64,000 nt of DNA from the NCBI RefSeq assembly GCF_020080835.1, contig NC_058161.1:12271103-12335102 (forward strand), given 5' to 3'. Source of the stretch: Cotesia glomerata (lineage: Eukaryota; Arthropoda; Insecta; Hymenoptera; Braconidae). Below the pieces are notes generated by a model that saw nothing but the letters and a program-made list of their open reading frames with translations, had not been told where the DNA came from and did no database searches. A program made the translations under genes and the position numbers. Below, piece by piece: positions 1 through 11,200 of this stretch (position 1 is its first letter; each line of letters opens with the position of its first letter).

Positions 1-2527
1 GAATTAAAGATTGTTCTCCAACAAAATCCACATCATCTTCAGTTTCTAATTTTCCTGATCTTCCATCATTGCTTTCAACTTCTGACTCTGATCTTGACAA
101 AAAAAGCCTTGGACTATCCGAGTCTGAATCATCATCTTTAATCATAACCTTATTATTTTTACCATCCTGACTATTAGCATCATGCTCTGACTCCGATCTG
201 GATATACAAAGCTTTTCTCCATCAGACTCTGAAAAATGCTCTTCAATAAAATTATCATCTAGATCCTGCAATTCTGATTTATCTGATGGATGATCTTCAA
301 TTAAATCATTTCCATTGACTCTAGCTTGAGTTTTAATAGGTGAATTGTAATTCAAAGAGGTAAAGTCTGCTTCTGATCCAGATTTGGATATAATTTCCAA
401 TCTTCCATTAGAGTCTAATGAACTTTCTTCAATTAAGTCTTGATTTATTTCACTTATTCTATCTTGATCATTAACTCCATCTTCACCATCTGATTTTGCA
501 CTTAAAGATTGTTTTTCATGATCTTGATCTTCTGAAATTAATGGAGAATGCTTTACAATATCCAAATCAATAGAATTTTCTTCAATAAAATCATTTTTAT
601 CAATATTATCGAGATTATCTTGACTATGACCCAATAATGATGATTTATCATGATGATCTTTAACTTTATGACCTGGTCTTGATGATTCTTCAACCTGATC
701 ATCAATTTTATCATCACTATGATCTGATAATGATGATTCATCATCATCAACTTCAATTTTATGACCTGGTCTTGATGATTCATCATCATGAACTTCAGTT
801 TTATGACCTGGTCTTGATGATTCATAAATTTTATGTTTACTATGACCTGGTCCTGATGATTTATTAACCTGATCATCAATTTGGTCATCACTATGACCTG
901 ATAATGATGATTCATCATCATGAACTTCAACTTTATGATTTGCGCCCGAAGATTCATCAACCTGATCATCTATTATAAGTTGACTATGATCTGATAATGA
1001 TGATTCATCATCATGAACTTCAATTTTATGATCTGGTCTTGAAGATTCATCAACTTTATCATCACTATGACCTGATCCGAAAGATTCATCAAATATATCT
1101 TGACTATAACCTGGTTCTGAAGTGTCATTAACCTGATCATCAACTTTATGACCTAGTCTTGATGATTTATCAGCCTGATCATCAATTTTATGACTCTGTC
1201 CTAAAGATTCATCAATTTTATCATAACTATCACCTGATAATGATGATTCATCATCATGAACTCCAATTTTATAACCTGGTCTTGATGATTCATTACCCTG
1301 ATCATCAATTTTATGACCTAGTCCTGATGATTCATCAACTTTATCATGACTATGACCAGATAATGATGATTTATCATCATGAACTCCAATTTTATGACTT
1401 GGTCTTGATGATTTATCAACCTGATCATCAATTTGGTCATCACCATGACCTGATAATGATGACTCATCATCATGAACTTCAACTTTATGACCTGATTTTG
1501 ATGATTGATCAATTTTATGTTGACTATGACCTGGTCCTAATGATTTATCAACCTGATCATCAATTTTATGACCTGATCTTAAAGATTCATCAACCTGATC
1601 ATCACCATGACCTGATCCCAAAGATTCATCAAAAATATCTTGACTATAACCTGGACCTGATGATTCACCAACCTGATCATCAACTTTATGACCTGGTCTT
1701 GATGATTCATCAACCTGATCATCAAGATTGTTCTCTAAAACTAAAGATTTATCATCCTGACTACTAACAATAGCCTGATCCTGTTCAGCTCCTAAAAATT
1801 CATCACACTGATCATTAACATCATCAACTTTATCTCGACCATGAACCAAAAATAAAGATTTATCATCCTCAATATCAATATCATCATCTTCATTTTGATT
1901 ATGACCTTGTAATAAAGATTCATCAACCTTTTCCTGGCTATGAGCTAACAATAAAGATTTATCATCTTCAATATCAATATCATCACTTAGATTCTGACCT
2001 GATATTAAATATTTATCACTTTGATGATCAACATCAACACTTTCTAGCTTAAATTCAGCTCCAGCTGCTTTATATTGATCAAAATTATGATCTCCGTCTT
2101 CTTTTTCACTATCAGCTGATTCCGAATCATTATTATTATTATCATCATCATCATCAGAATCATCAAAACTATCACTAATATCTCTAACAGCCTTTATAGG
2201 TTCTTCGTCGTCAATTGGGAAGACAAACTTATCAAAAATATGATCAATATTATCCAAGCTTTCTATATTCTCCACATCAGCTAGAAATTCTATCATTTTT
2301 TTCTTCAGCTGTACATACCTATTGTAGCTGTAATTATTCAGCCTCAGCAAACGATTGAAGATTTTGGTTTTAACCAAGACCTTCTTTTTTAACTTTTCAT
2401 CATCAGGTACAATAAAATTGTGTGCTAAAGAATTGTCTATCATACGATCGCGGATTCTGTTTGGAACTTTTCTGTAGCCGATTAATTTGTTAATCGGCTT
2501 TTCAGGCTCTTTATTTTCAGTCACCAT
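1..2527 (-). CDS. Acidic Asp/Ser/His repeat protein, 5' part (partial)
   Basis: An uninterrupted reading frame starts at the ATG at 2527-2525 and stays open for 842 codons to the left edge, so the C-terminus is missing. Residues 1 to about 125 are unique, partly basic and predicted helical (start MVTENKEPEKPINKLIGYRK). An acidic stretch follows (SFDDSDDDDDNNNND). From about residue 200 to 640 the protein is a string of related units of roughly 13-16 residues built on the pattern G-H-K/S-x-x-D-D-Q-V-D-E/K-S-S-x-P. After that comes Ser/Asp/Glu-rich sequence with SRSESE motifs. No signal peptide or membrane segment is evident. I do not recognise the family; a nuclear or scaffold-type acidic repeat protein is only a guess. 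Short frames on either strand inside 550-1770 are by-products of the repeat. Confidence 0.75.
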   Translation of the reverse strand, partial: MVTENKEPEKPINKLIGYRKVPNRIRDRMIDNSLAHNFIVPDDEKLKKKVLVKTKIFNRLLRLNNYSYNRYVQLKKKMIEFLADVENIESLDNIDHIFDKFVFPIDDEEPIKAVRDISDSFDDSDDDDDNNNNDSESADSEKEDGDHNFDQYKAAGAEFKLESVDVDHQSDKYLISGQNLSDDIDIEDDKSLLLAHSQEKVDESLLQGHNQNEDDDIDIEDDKSLFLVHGRDKVDDVNDQCDEFLGAEQDQAIVSSQDDKSLVLENNLDDQVDESSRPGHKVDDQVGESSGPGYSQDIFDESLGSGHGDDQVDESLRSGHKIDDQVDKSLGPGHSQHKIDQSSKSGHKVEVHDDESSLSGHGDDQIDDQVDKSSRPSHKIGVHDDKSSLSGHSHDKVDESSGLGHKIDDQGNESSRPGYKIGVHDDESSLSGDSYDKIDESLGQSHKIDDQADKSSRLGHKVDDQVNDTSEPGYSQDIFDESFGSGHSDDKVDESSRPDHKIEVHDDESSLSDHSQLIIDDQVDESSGANHKVEVHDDESSLSGHSDDQIDDQVNKSSGPGHSKHKIYESSRPGHKTEVHDDESSRPGHKIEVDDDESSLSDHSDDKIDDQVEESSRPGHKVKDHHDKSSLLGHSQDNLDNIDKNDFIEENSIDLDIVKHSPLISEDQDHEKQSLSAKSDGEDGVNDQDRISEINQDLIEESSLDSNGRLEIISKSGSEADFTSLNYNSPIKTQARVNGNDLIEDHPSDKSELQDLDDNFIEEHFSESDGEKLCISRSESEHDANSQDGKNNKVMIKDDDSDSDSPRLFLSRSESEVESNDGRSGKLETEDDVDFVGEQSLI

Positions 2528-5239
2528 TTTTTTTATTTATTACAGCTGATCTTGATTTAATATTTAATTTTCATATCTAAAAAAAATATAATTAAATTAA
2601 TTATTTTTTTTTTTTAATAATTTATTTGTTAAAATAATTATTATTATTTGATTAAATTAAATTAAACCTTAAATTTCAATAATCAGCTGATCAAAATTAA
2701 TTAGCTGTCATTATTAAACAAGTAAATAAAAATAATTGTTTAAAATTTTGCTTTAAAGTTCATTTTAAAAATTTTTTTATTTATTTTAATAATTAAAATA
2801 ATTATTATAAATTAATTATTTGACATTTAATTTTTTTTTTATTAAATTGGTTTAAAAAAAATAATTTTTAATTCCACGTGTAAAAAATAATATTTTTTAA
2901 AATGAAAATTAAATTAGCTGACACTCAAAAATTTATAATTTATTAAATTAGCCGACACTCAAAAATTTATAATTTTTTTATTAATTAATTAATTAATTTT
3001 TTTCATTTATTACAGCTGATCTTCATTTAATATTTAATTTTCATATCTAAAAAAAATATAATTAAATTAATTATTTTTTATTTAATAAATTATTGTTAAA
3101 ATCAGCTGTCAAATTTTTATAAATATTTAATTTTAAAAAATGGAAATTAAATTAGCCGACATTTAAAAATTTTTATAATTTATTTTGTTGAAAAATGATT
3201 TTTAAAAAATTTGAAATAAAGATGAAGAAAATTTTTAAAATTATACGTGGAATTTTTAAAAAATAGTTTTTTAATCCCATTAATTAATTAATAAAAAAAT
3301 TATAAATTTTTGAGTGTCAGCTAATTTAATTTTCATTTTAAAAAATATTATTTTTTACACGTGGAATTAAAAATTATTTTTTCTAAACCAATTTAATAAA
3401 AAAAAAATTAAATGTCAAATAATTAATTTATAATAATTATTTTAATTATTAAAATAAATAAAAAAATTTTTAAAGTTAACTTTAAAGCAAAATTTTAAAC
3501 AATTATTTTTATTTACTTGTTTAATAATGACAGCTAATTAATTTTGATCAGCTGATTATTGAAATTTAAGGTTTAATTTAATTTAATCAAATAATAATAA
3601 TTATTTTAACAAATAAATTATTAAAAAATAATCAGCTGTTAAATATTTAATTAAAAAACATTTAATAATTTTTTACACGTGAATTTTTTTTTTTATTTTT
3701 TATAAAATTAATTTAATAAAAAAAATATCAAATAATTAATTTTCAATAATTATTTAAATTAAATAAAATTTTTTTTTGAGGTTAACTTTAAAGCAAAATT
3801 GTTAATAGTTATTTTTATTTACTTTTTTAATAATGACAGCTGATCAATTTTGATCAGCTGATTATTGAGATTTAAAGTTTAATTTAACTAAATAATAATT
3901 AAAAAATAATAATAATTTTTTTAACAAATAAATTATTTAAAAAAAATTATCAGCTGTCAAATATTTAATTAACAAACATTTAACAATTTTTTACACGTGA
4001 TTTTTTGAAAATTAATTTCATAAAAAAATCATTAAGTGTCAAATAATTATTTAAATAAATAAATAAATAAATAAATTTTGAGGTTAACTTTGATAGCAAA
4101 ATTGTTGACAATTATTTTTATTTTACTTACTTTTTAATAATGACAGCTGATTTATTTTGATCAGCTGATCATTTAAATTTGATATTTAATTTAATTTAAC
4201 TTTAAATAATAATTAAAAAATAATAACTTACCAAAATAAATAAAATAATTTATTTTTGTCCAGCATGACAGTCAATAGTACTTAAAAAATTATTATTATT
4301 ATTATTATTATTGAAATAAATAAAAAAATTTTTTAATTATTTAAAAACTTACCAAAAAAATTAATTAAATGTCAAAAATAAAATTTATTAATTTTAATTG
4401 TTTTTTTGTGAGTTTTTTTGTTAGTTAGAATTTAAAGGAGCGCTTTAATAAATCGTTTTATTTTTTGCCGCTAGAGGCGCTGAGTGTTAATATGAAAATT
4501 CATGAGCAGAAAACAGGAAAAACAGAAAACACAAACACGAGGTTAAATAACAGGTGGTTGTGTATATCCGTGATATATATTTAATAATTAATATTCCTAC
4601 CTGTATGTAACTCTCATCAACATTAAAGTAGTCAGTAGTGTACTCCAACTGATCACCTGAAAGTTATTTTAAAATTTTTTATTTTGGATAAAGAATAAAA
4701 TGATAAAAATAAAAAGTGAAAAAATTAAAGTGATACAAATGGGTTGATAAAAAAATAAAAAATTTTGACATTTCTTCTGATAATATGTCAAGTGATTTAA
4801 AATAATATATTTTAGGAGATTAAAACAAAAATTGTGTTAAATAATGACGGATTTATAATGATTGATAAAATCAATAATTTAAACCATCTATTAAGTAGGT
4901 CGTTGAAAAACTGACAGTTTTTTTTTATTAGTGTTGATGTTGTTGGAATAATAATAATATTTCTGCCTGACATCCTGGATTGTAAATGCAGTGCAATGAT
5001 CATAAGATGGATCATTGTCGTCGCTCTAGCGACTTTTACCTGTAAGATATTTTTTAATTAAATTTGATGTTTTTCTTTATTATTATTATATTAATTTAGG
5101 AATATATCTCTGGATATATGTTTTTTTGCAGTTTAAATTGAAAAGATTTTTTTTAAGGAAGTTTATTTAATTTTTTTTTTTATTATGAGAGAAGAAATTA
5201 GGTCAATGTCACACTAAGATTTTTTTATTTAATTTTTAG
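2528..5239. repeat. AT-rich intergenic DNA with a long inverted repeat
   Basis: The left arm (about 2612-2998) is matched by its inverted copy at about 3281-3632, with many shared landmarks (CACGTG, GATCAGCTGAT, ACACTCAAAAATTTAT). A direct repeat of about 65 bp links 2540-2610 to 3008-3075. Degenerate further copies of the CAGCTG-containing part lie at 3770-3870 and 4080-4200. At 4601-4656 a minus-strand segment bounded by consensus AG and GT sites is open in two frames, but no partner exon was found. No convincing gene was seen. Confidence 0.6.
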
Positions 5240-5626
5240 AAAAAATATATGGCTGTAATGAAAGTTGATATAATAATAATTTTACGAAATTTATCATTAT
5301 TATTATTATTATAACAATTTTTAAGTTTTTAATAGTAACAATAATAATAAAAATAAAATTTCAAAAAATCTTGACATTATTATTATTATTATTATTATAA
5401 CAATTTTTAAGTTTTTAATAGTAACAATAATAAAAATAAAATTTCAAAAAATCTTGACATTATTATTATTATTATTATTATTAATATTAATATTGTTATT
5501 ATTTCGTCATTATTAAAAACTTGAAATTTAATAATAATAATAATGATAATGAAAAAATTTCAAAAAAATCTTGACAGTATTATTATTATTATTATTATTA
5601 TTATTTCATTACTAAAAATTTAAAAT

Positions 5627-5659
<33 letters not shown>

Positions 5660-5927
5660 TTTCAAAAAATCTTAACATTATTATTATTTTTATTGTTATT
5701 ATTTTTTCATTACTAAAAATTTGAAATTTAATAATAATAATAACAATAATAATAATGATAATAAAAAAATTTCAAAAAATCTTGAAATTATTGTTATTAT
5801 TTTAATTTTTATTATTATTATTGTTATTATAACAATTTTTAAGTTTTTAATAATAACAATAATAATAAAATTTCAAAAAAATCTTGACAGTATTATTATT
5901 ATTATTTCATTACTAAAAACTTGAAAT

Positions 5928-5963
<36 letters not shown>

Positions 5964-6225
5964 TTTCAAAAAATCTTAACATTATTATTATTTTTATTGT
6001 TATTATTTCTTCAATACTAAAAATTTGAAATTTAATAATAATAATAACAATAACAATAATAATAAAAAAATTTCAAAAAATCTTGACATTATTATTATTA
6101 TTTTAATTTTTATTATTATTGTTATTATAACAATTTTTAAGTTTTTAATAATAACAATAATGATAAAATTTCAAAAAAATCTTGAAAGTATTATTATTAT
6201 TATTTCATTACTAAAAACTTGAAAT

Positions 6226-6261
<36 letters not shown>

Positions 6262-6674
6262 TTTCAAAAAATCTTAGCATTATTATTATTTTTATTGTTA
6301 TTATTTCTTCAATACTAAAAATTTGAAATTTAATAATAATAATAACAATAACAATAATAATAAAAAAATTTCAAAAAATCTTGACATTATTATTATTATT
6401 TTAATTTTTATTATTATTGTTATTATAACAATTTTTAAGTTTTTAATAATAACAATAATGATAAAATTTCAAAAAAATCTTGAAAGTATTATTATTATTA
6501 TTTCATTACTAAAAACTTGAAATTTAATAATAATAATAATAATGATAATGAAAAAATTTCAAAAAATCTTGACATTATTGTTATTATTGTAATTTTTATT
6601 ATTATTATTGTTATTATAACAGTTTTTAAGATTTTAATAATAACAATAATAATAAAATTTCAAAAAAATCTTGA

Positions 6675-6710
<36 letters not shown>

Positions 6711-6963
6711 CATTTGATTACTAAAAATTTAAAATGTAATAATAATAATAATAAAATTTCAAAAAATCTTGAAAGTATTATTATTATTATTTCATTACTA
6801 AAAACTTGAAATTTAATAATAATAATAATAATGATAATGAAAAAATTTCAAAAAATCTTGACATTATTGTTATTATTGTAATTTTTATTATTATTATTGT
6901 TATTATAACAGTTTTTAAGATTTTAATAATAACAATAATAATAAAATTTCAAAAAAATCTTGA

Positions 6964-7008
<45 letters not shown>

Positions 7009-7197
7009 CATTTGATTACTAAGAATTTAAAATGTAATAATAATAATAATAATAATAAAATTTCAAAAAATCTTGAAAGTATTATTATTATTATTTCATT
7101 ACTAAAAACTTGAAATTTAATAATAATAATAATAATAATATTTCAAAAAATCTTGAAAGTATTATTATTATTATTTTATTACTAAAAACTTGAAATT

Positions 7198-7233
<36 letters not shown>

Positions 7234-7409
7234 AAAAATTTCAAAAAATCTTGACATTATTGTGATTATTGTAATTTTTATTATTATTATTATTGTTATT
7301 ATAACAGTTTTAAGATTTTAATAATCTTAAAACAATAATAATAAAATTTCAAAAAAATCTTGATATTATTATTATTATTATTATCATTTCATTACTAAAA
7401 ATTTAAAAT

Positions 7410-7445
<36 letters not shown>

Positions 7446-7560
7446 TTTCAAACAATCTTGACAGTATTATTATTTTTATTGTTATTACTTCTTCATTACT
7501 AAAAACTTAAAATTTAATAATAATAATAATAAATTTTTTTTTTATTTTGCCATTATTGTT
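5240..7560. repeat. TAA/TTA higher-order tandem repeat
   Basis: Long (TAA)n and (TTA)n runs alternate with a fixed spacer containing AAATTTCAAAAAATCTTGA. The composite unit recurs almost exactly about 298 bp apart (for example 6025 and 6323) and about 289 bp apart (6517 and 6806). Asn- and Ile-rich frames here are artefacts of the repeat. No gene was seen. Confidence 0.85.
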
Positions 7561-8206
7561 ATTATTTTTATTGTTATTATTTCTTCATTATTAAAAACTT
7601 GACATTTTTTAATAATAATAATAATAATAATATTAATGAAATTTTTACTTTTATAATTATAAAAACCACAAAAATTTTTCCATTAATAATAATAATAAAA
7701 TATAGGTATGAAATGACCTTTGATAATGAAAAGAAAGTGGTACTACTACCACAGAAAAAGTGAAAGGGCAAAGAAACAAAAAAAATGTATAATAATAATA
7801 ATAATAAAAATGAAGACCAAGAAAGAGAGATAGATAAAAAAACCTTGAACTTGGATCCTCATAAAAATACTTAATTAAATGCAAAAAATAAATATTCTAT
7901 TAAAAAAGATGATACTATGAAGACTAATAATAAAATTAAAAAATACAAAAAATTATTTTGTTAAAGTTATTGGTTTAAATAAAATTAAAAACAAAATTTT
8001 TCTCTCTCATTCTTGTGTCCTGTCTGGTAAAACGGATGTCTTTCAGTCATACTTTCGTTGTCCTACTTTCTTATTCTGTGTGCATACAGTTCAACGTTAA
8101 AGCTTGAACGCAAAACAATATTTAGCTTCTACTGAGAATATTATTATTATTATAATTATTTATAGGGAATATTGATGTGAAAATTTAATTATGGTAATTA
8201 TTTTAG
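7561..8206 (+). other. Region upstream of the first located Cad96Ca exon
   Basis: AT-rich sequence with a small open frame at 8036-8107 that looks like a signal peptide (MSFSHTFVVLLSYSVC) but ends in TGA. It has no usable donor in the phase required by the exon at 8207. The real first coding exon of Cad96Ca was not located. Confidence 0.4.
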
Positions 8207-11200
8207 ATGGACAGCTGAGCGACAATACCCCGCCGGTGATGATCCTGGATAGAAATTGGATTCTCCTCGACTCAGCGCCCAAGGGAACTTTTGTCACCAG
8301 AGTCCATGCTAAGGACAACGAGCAGGATCAATTGAATTATGGTCTTGAAGCTTTAGATCATAATTTTAATGGTGATTCTGCTGGATCTAGTTCAACTACT
8401 CTGCCTTTTTTTATTAATAGTCTTACTGGAGAAATAGTTACTAATGATACGTTAAAAGGCCGAGTAAGTGTTTAAAATTATTTTTTATAGAAAATTAATA
8501 CTAAAATTCTCTGACCAATAGTCAATTTATGATGATACGTTTTAGGCTGCAATTGAAAATTATCTCTAGATAGGTAATTAAGAAATTACCTTATATCTTC
8601 AGAATTATTGACATTTTTAAAGATATAAGCTCATCCTGATGTTTCACTCATCGAGACCTTTCATTTGAGTACCCACATCAATTTTTCATATATTTTATAT
8701 ATTTATGTATATTATATATATATATGTATATATGAAAAATATATCAAAAATGCATGTGGGTACTCGAATGGAAGTTCTTGATAAGTGTAACATCAATATG
8801 AGCTTATATCTTTAGAATATGTATTATATATATCACATAATTGAAAAATAACCTTGTATCTTGTAAACTATTGACATTTTTAAAGATATAAGCACATCCT
8901 GACATTATACTCATCGAGACCTTTAATTTGAATACCCACATCAATTTTTCATATATTTTATATATTTATATATATTATATATATGTATATATGAAGAACA
9001 TATCAAAAATTGATGTGGGTACTTAAATGAAAGCTCTTGATGAGTGTAACATCGGGATGAGCTTGTATCTTCAAAAATGTCAGTAATTAAGAAAAGACCT
9101 TGTATCTTGTGAACTATTGACATTTTTAAAGATATAAGCTCGTTCCGATGTTACACTTATCAAGACCTTTCATTTGAGTACCCACATCAATTTTTCATAT
9201 ATTTTATATATTTGTATATATTGTATATATGTATATATGAAAAATATATGAAAAATTGATGTGGGTACTCAAATGAAAGGTCTTGATGAGTGTAACATCG
9301 GGATGAGCTAAGATCCTTAAAAATGTCAATAATTAAGAAATTACCTTGTATCTTGTGAAATATTGACATTTTTTAAGATATAAGCTCATCCTGACTTTAC
9401 ACTCATCGAGACATTTCATTTGAGTACCCACATGCATTTTTGATATATTTTTTATATATACATATATATGATATATATAAATATATAAAATATATGAAAA
9501 AATGATGTGGGTACTCAAATGAAAGCTCTTGATGAGTATAACATCAGGATGAGCTTATATCTTTAAAAATGTCAATAGTTAAGAAAGTACAGTGCAATTT
9601 AACAAATGTCATTATTTAATAAAGCAAAATTTTATTTATTTATAGTTTATCAGTCATTTAATTTTTCAGGGTGGAGAAAAATTATTCTTGTACGTGACAG
9701 CTTCTGATGGAAAATTGACTGCCAAAAATGAAGTATATGTAGTCATAAAAAACAGCTCATCAACCTCCACCACCAACAACAACAGTAATAATAACAATGG
9801 ACCATTTTCTCAAAATTCCCAAAATTTCAACCTAGGATTGAATCACCAGTCAATGCGGAGTCCTTTTCTAGCTCACTTTTCAAACTCACAGCTTCCGTCA
9901 TTCTCCAGGCCTGTAAATTCAACTAAGACTCACGAGAAGACAACTGTTTTAAGACCAGCTGAAATAAATATCAGTAATTATGTTAACCAAGTTATCAATG
10001 GCAGTAGTATGACATCTGGACCTAATGTTTATAATACTAGCACGTTGGACAGTCTGAGTGTTCAAGATAGTACTTACTCGTATCAAAATATAACAATGAC
10101 TACTGTTGGAACCATATCAGCGATTCTTGCTGTCATTTTGATCGTTGGAATGGCTCTTTGGTCTGTAAGAAGAAAAATTTGCTCTCATAAAAAATCGAAG
10201 CACCCTGTAAGTATTTTATTTATTTAGAAAATTTTAATTATATAAAGAGAAAGAGAAAAATTTTGTCTCCAGGATACATAAATAAGAAATGACCTTGTAT
10301 TTTGTGAACTATTGACATTTTTTAAATTATAAGTTCATCCTGATGTTACACTCATCGAGACCTTTCATTTGAGTACATACATCAATTTTTCATATATTTA
10401 TATATATTATATATATGTATATATGAAAAATATATCAAAAATACATGTGGGTACTCAAATAAAAGCTCTTGATGAGTGTAACATCGTGATGAGTTTATAT
10501 TTTTAAAAATGTCAATAATTAGGAAACGACCTTGTATCTTGAGAACTATTAACATTTTTAAAGATATAAGCTCATCCTAAGATTACACTCTTCAAGACCT
10601 TTCATTTGAGTACCCACATGCAATTTTAATATATTTTTCATTTATACATCTATATAATATATATAAATATATAAAATATATGAAAAATTGATGTGGGTAT
10701 TCAAATTAAAGCTCTTGATAAATATAACACCGAGGTGAGCTTATATCTCTAAAATATATATTACATGATTATGAAATGACCTTGTACTTCCTGAACTATT
10801 GACATTTTTAAAGATATTAGCTCATTCTTACATTATACTCATCAAGACCTTTCATTTGAGTACCCACGTCAATTTTTCATATATTTTATATATTTATGTA
10901 TATTATATATATGTATATATGAAAAATATATCAAAAATGCATGTAGGTACTCAAATGAAAGGTCTTGACGAGTAAAACATCGGAATGAGCTTATATCTTT
11001 AAAAATGTCAATAATTAAGAAATGATCTTGTATTTTGTCAACTATTAACATTTTTAGAGATATAAGCTCATCCTGATGTTACACTCATCGAGACCTTTCA
11101 TTTGAGTACCCACATCAATTTTTAATATATTTTATATATTTATATATATTATATATATATATATGCATATATGAAAAATATATGAAAAATTCATGTAGGT

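Noticed and set aside
553..1767. Asn/His/Tyr-rich frames on both strands inside the acidic repeat gene
   Set aside because: They are shadow frames of the same repeated DNA; the long minus-strand frame from 2527 explains the region.
5721..7015. Asn/Ile-rich short proteins
   Set aside because: Translations of TAA/TTA microsatellite with no conserved feature.
8036..8107. Signal-peptide-like ORF as Cad96Ca exon 1
   Set aside because: It ends in TGA and no donor gives the phase needed by the next exon.
8941..9518. Several roughly 60-aa frames repeated across the window (FSYIHIYNIYKYIKYMKN type)
   Set aside because: They recur in every copy of the palindromic repeat and come from its arms; not independent genes.
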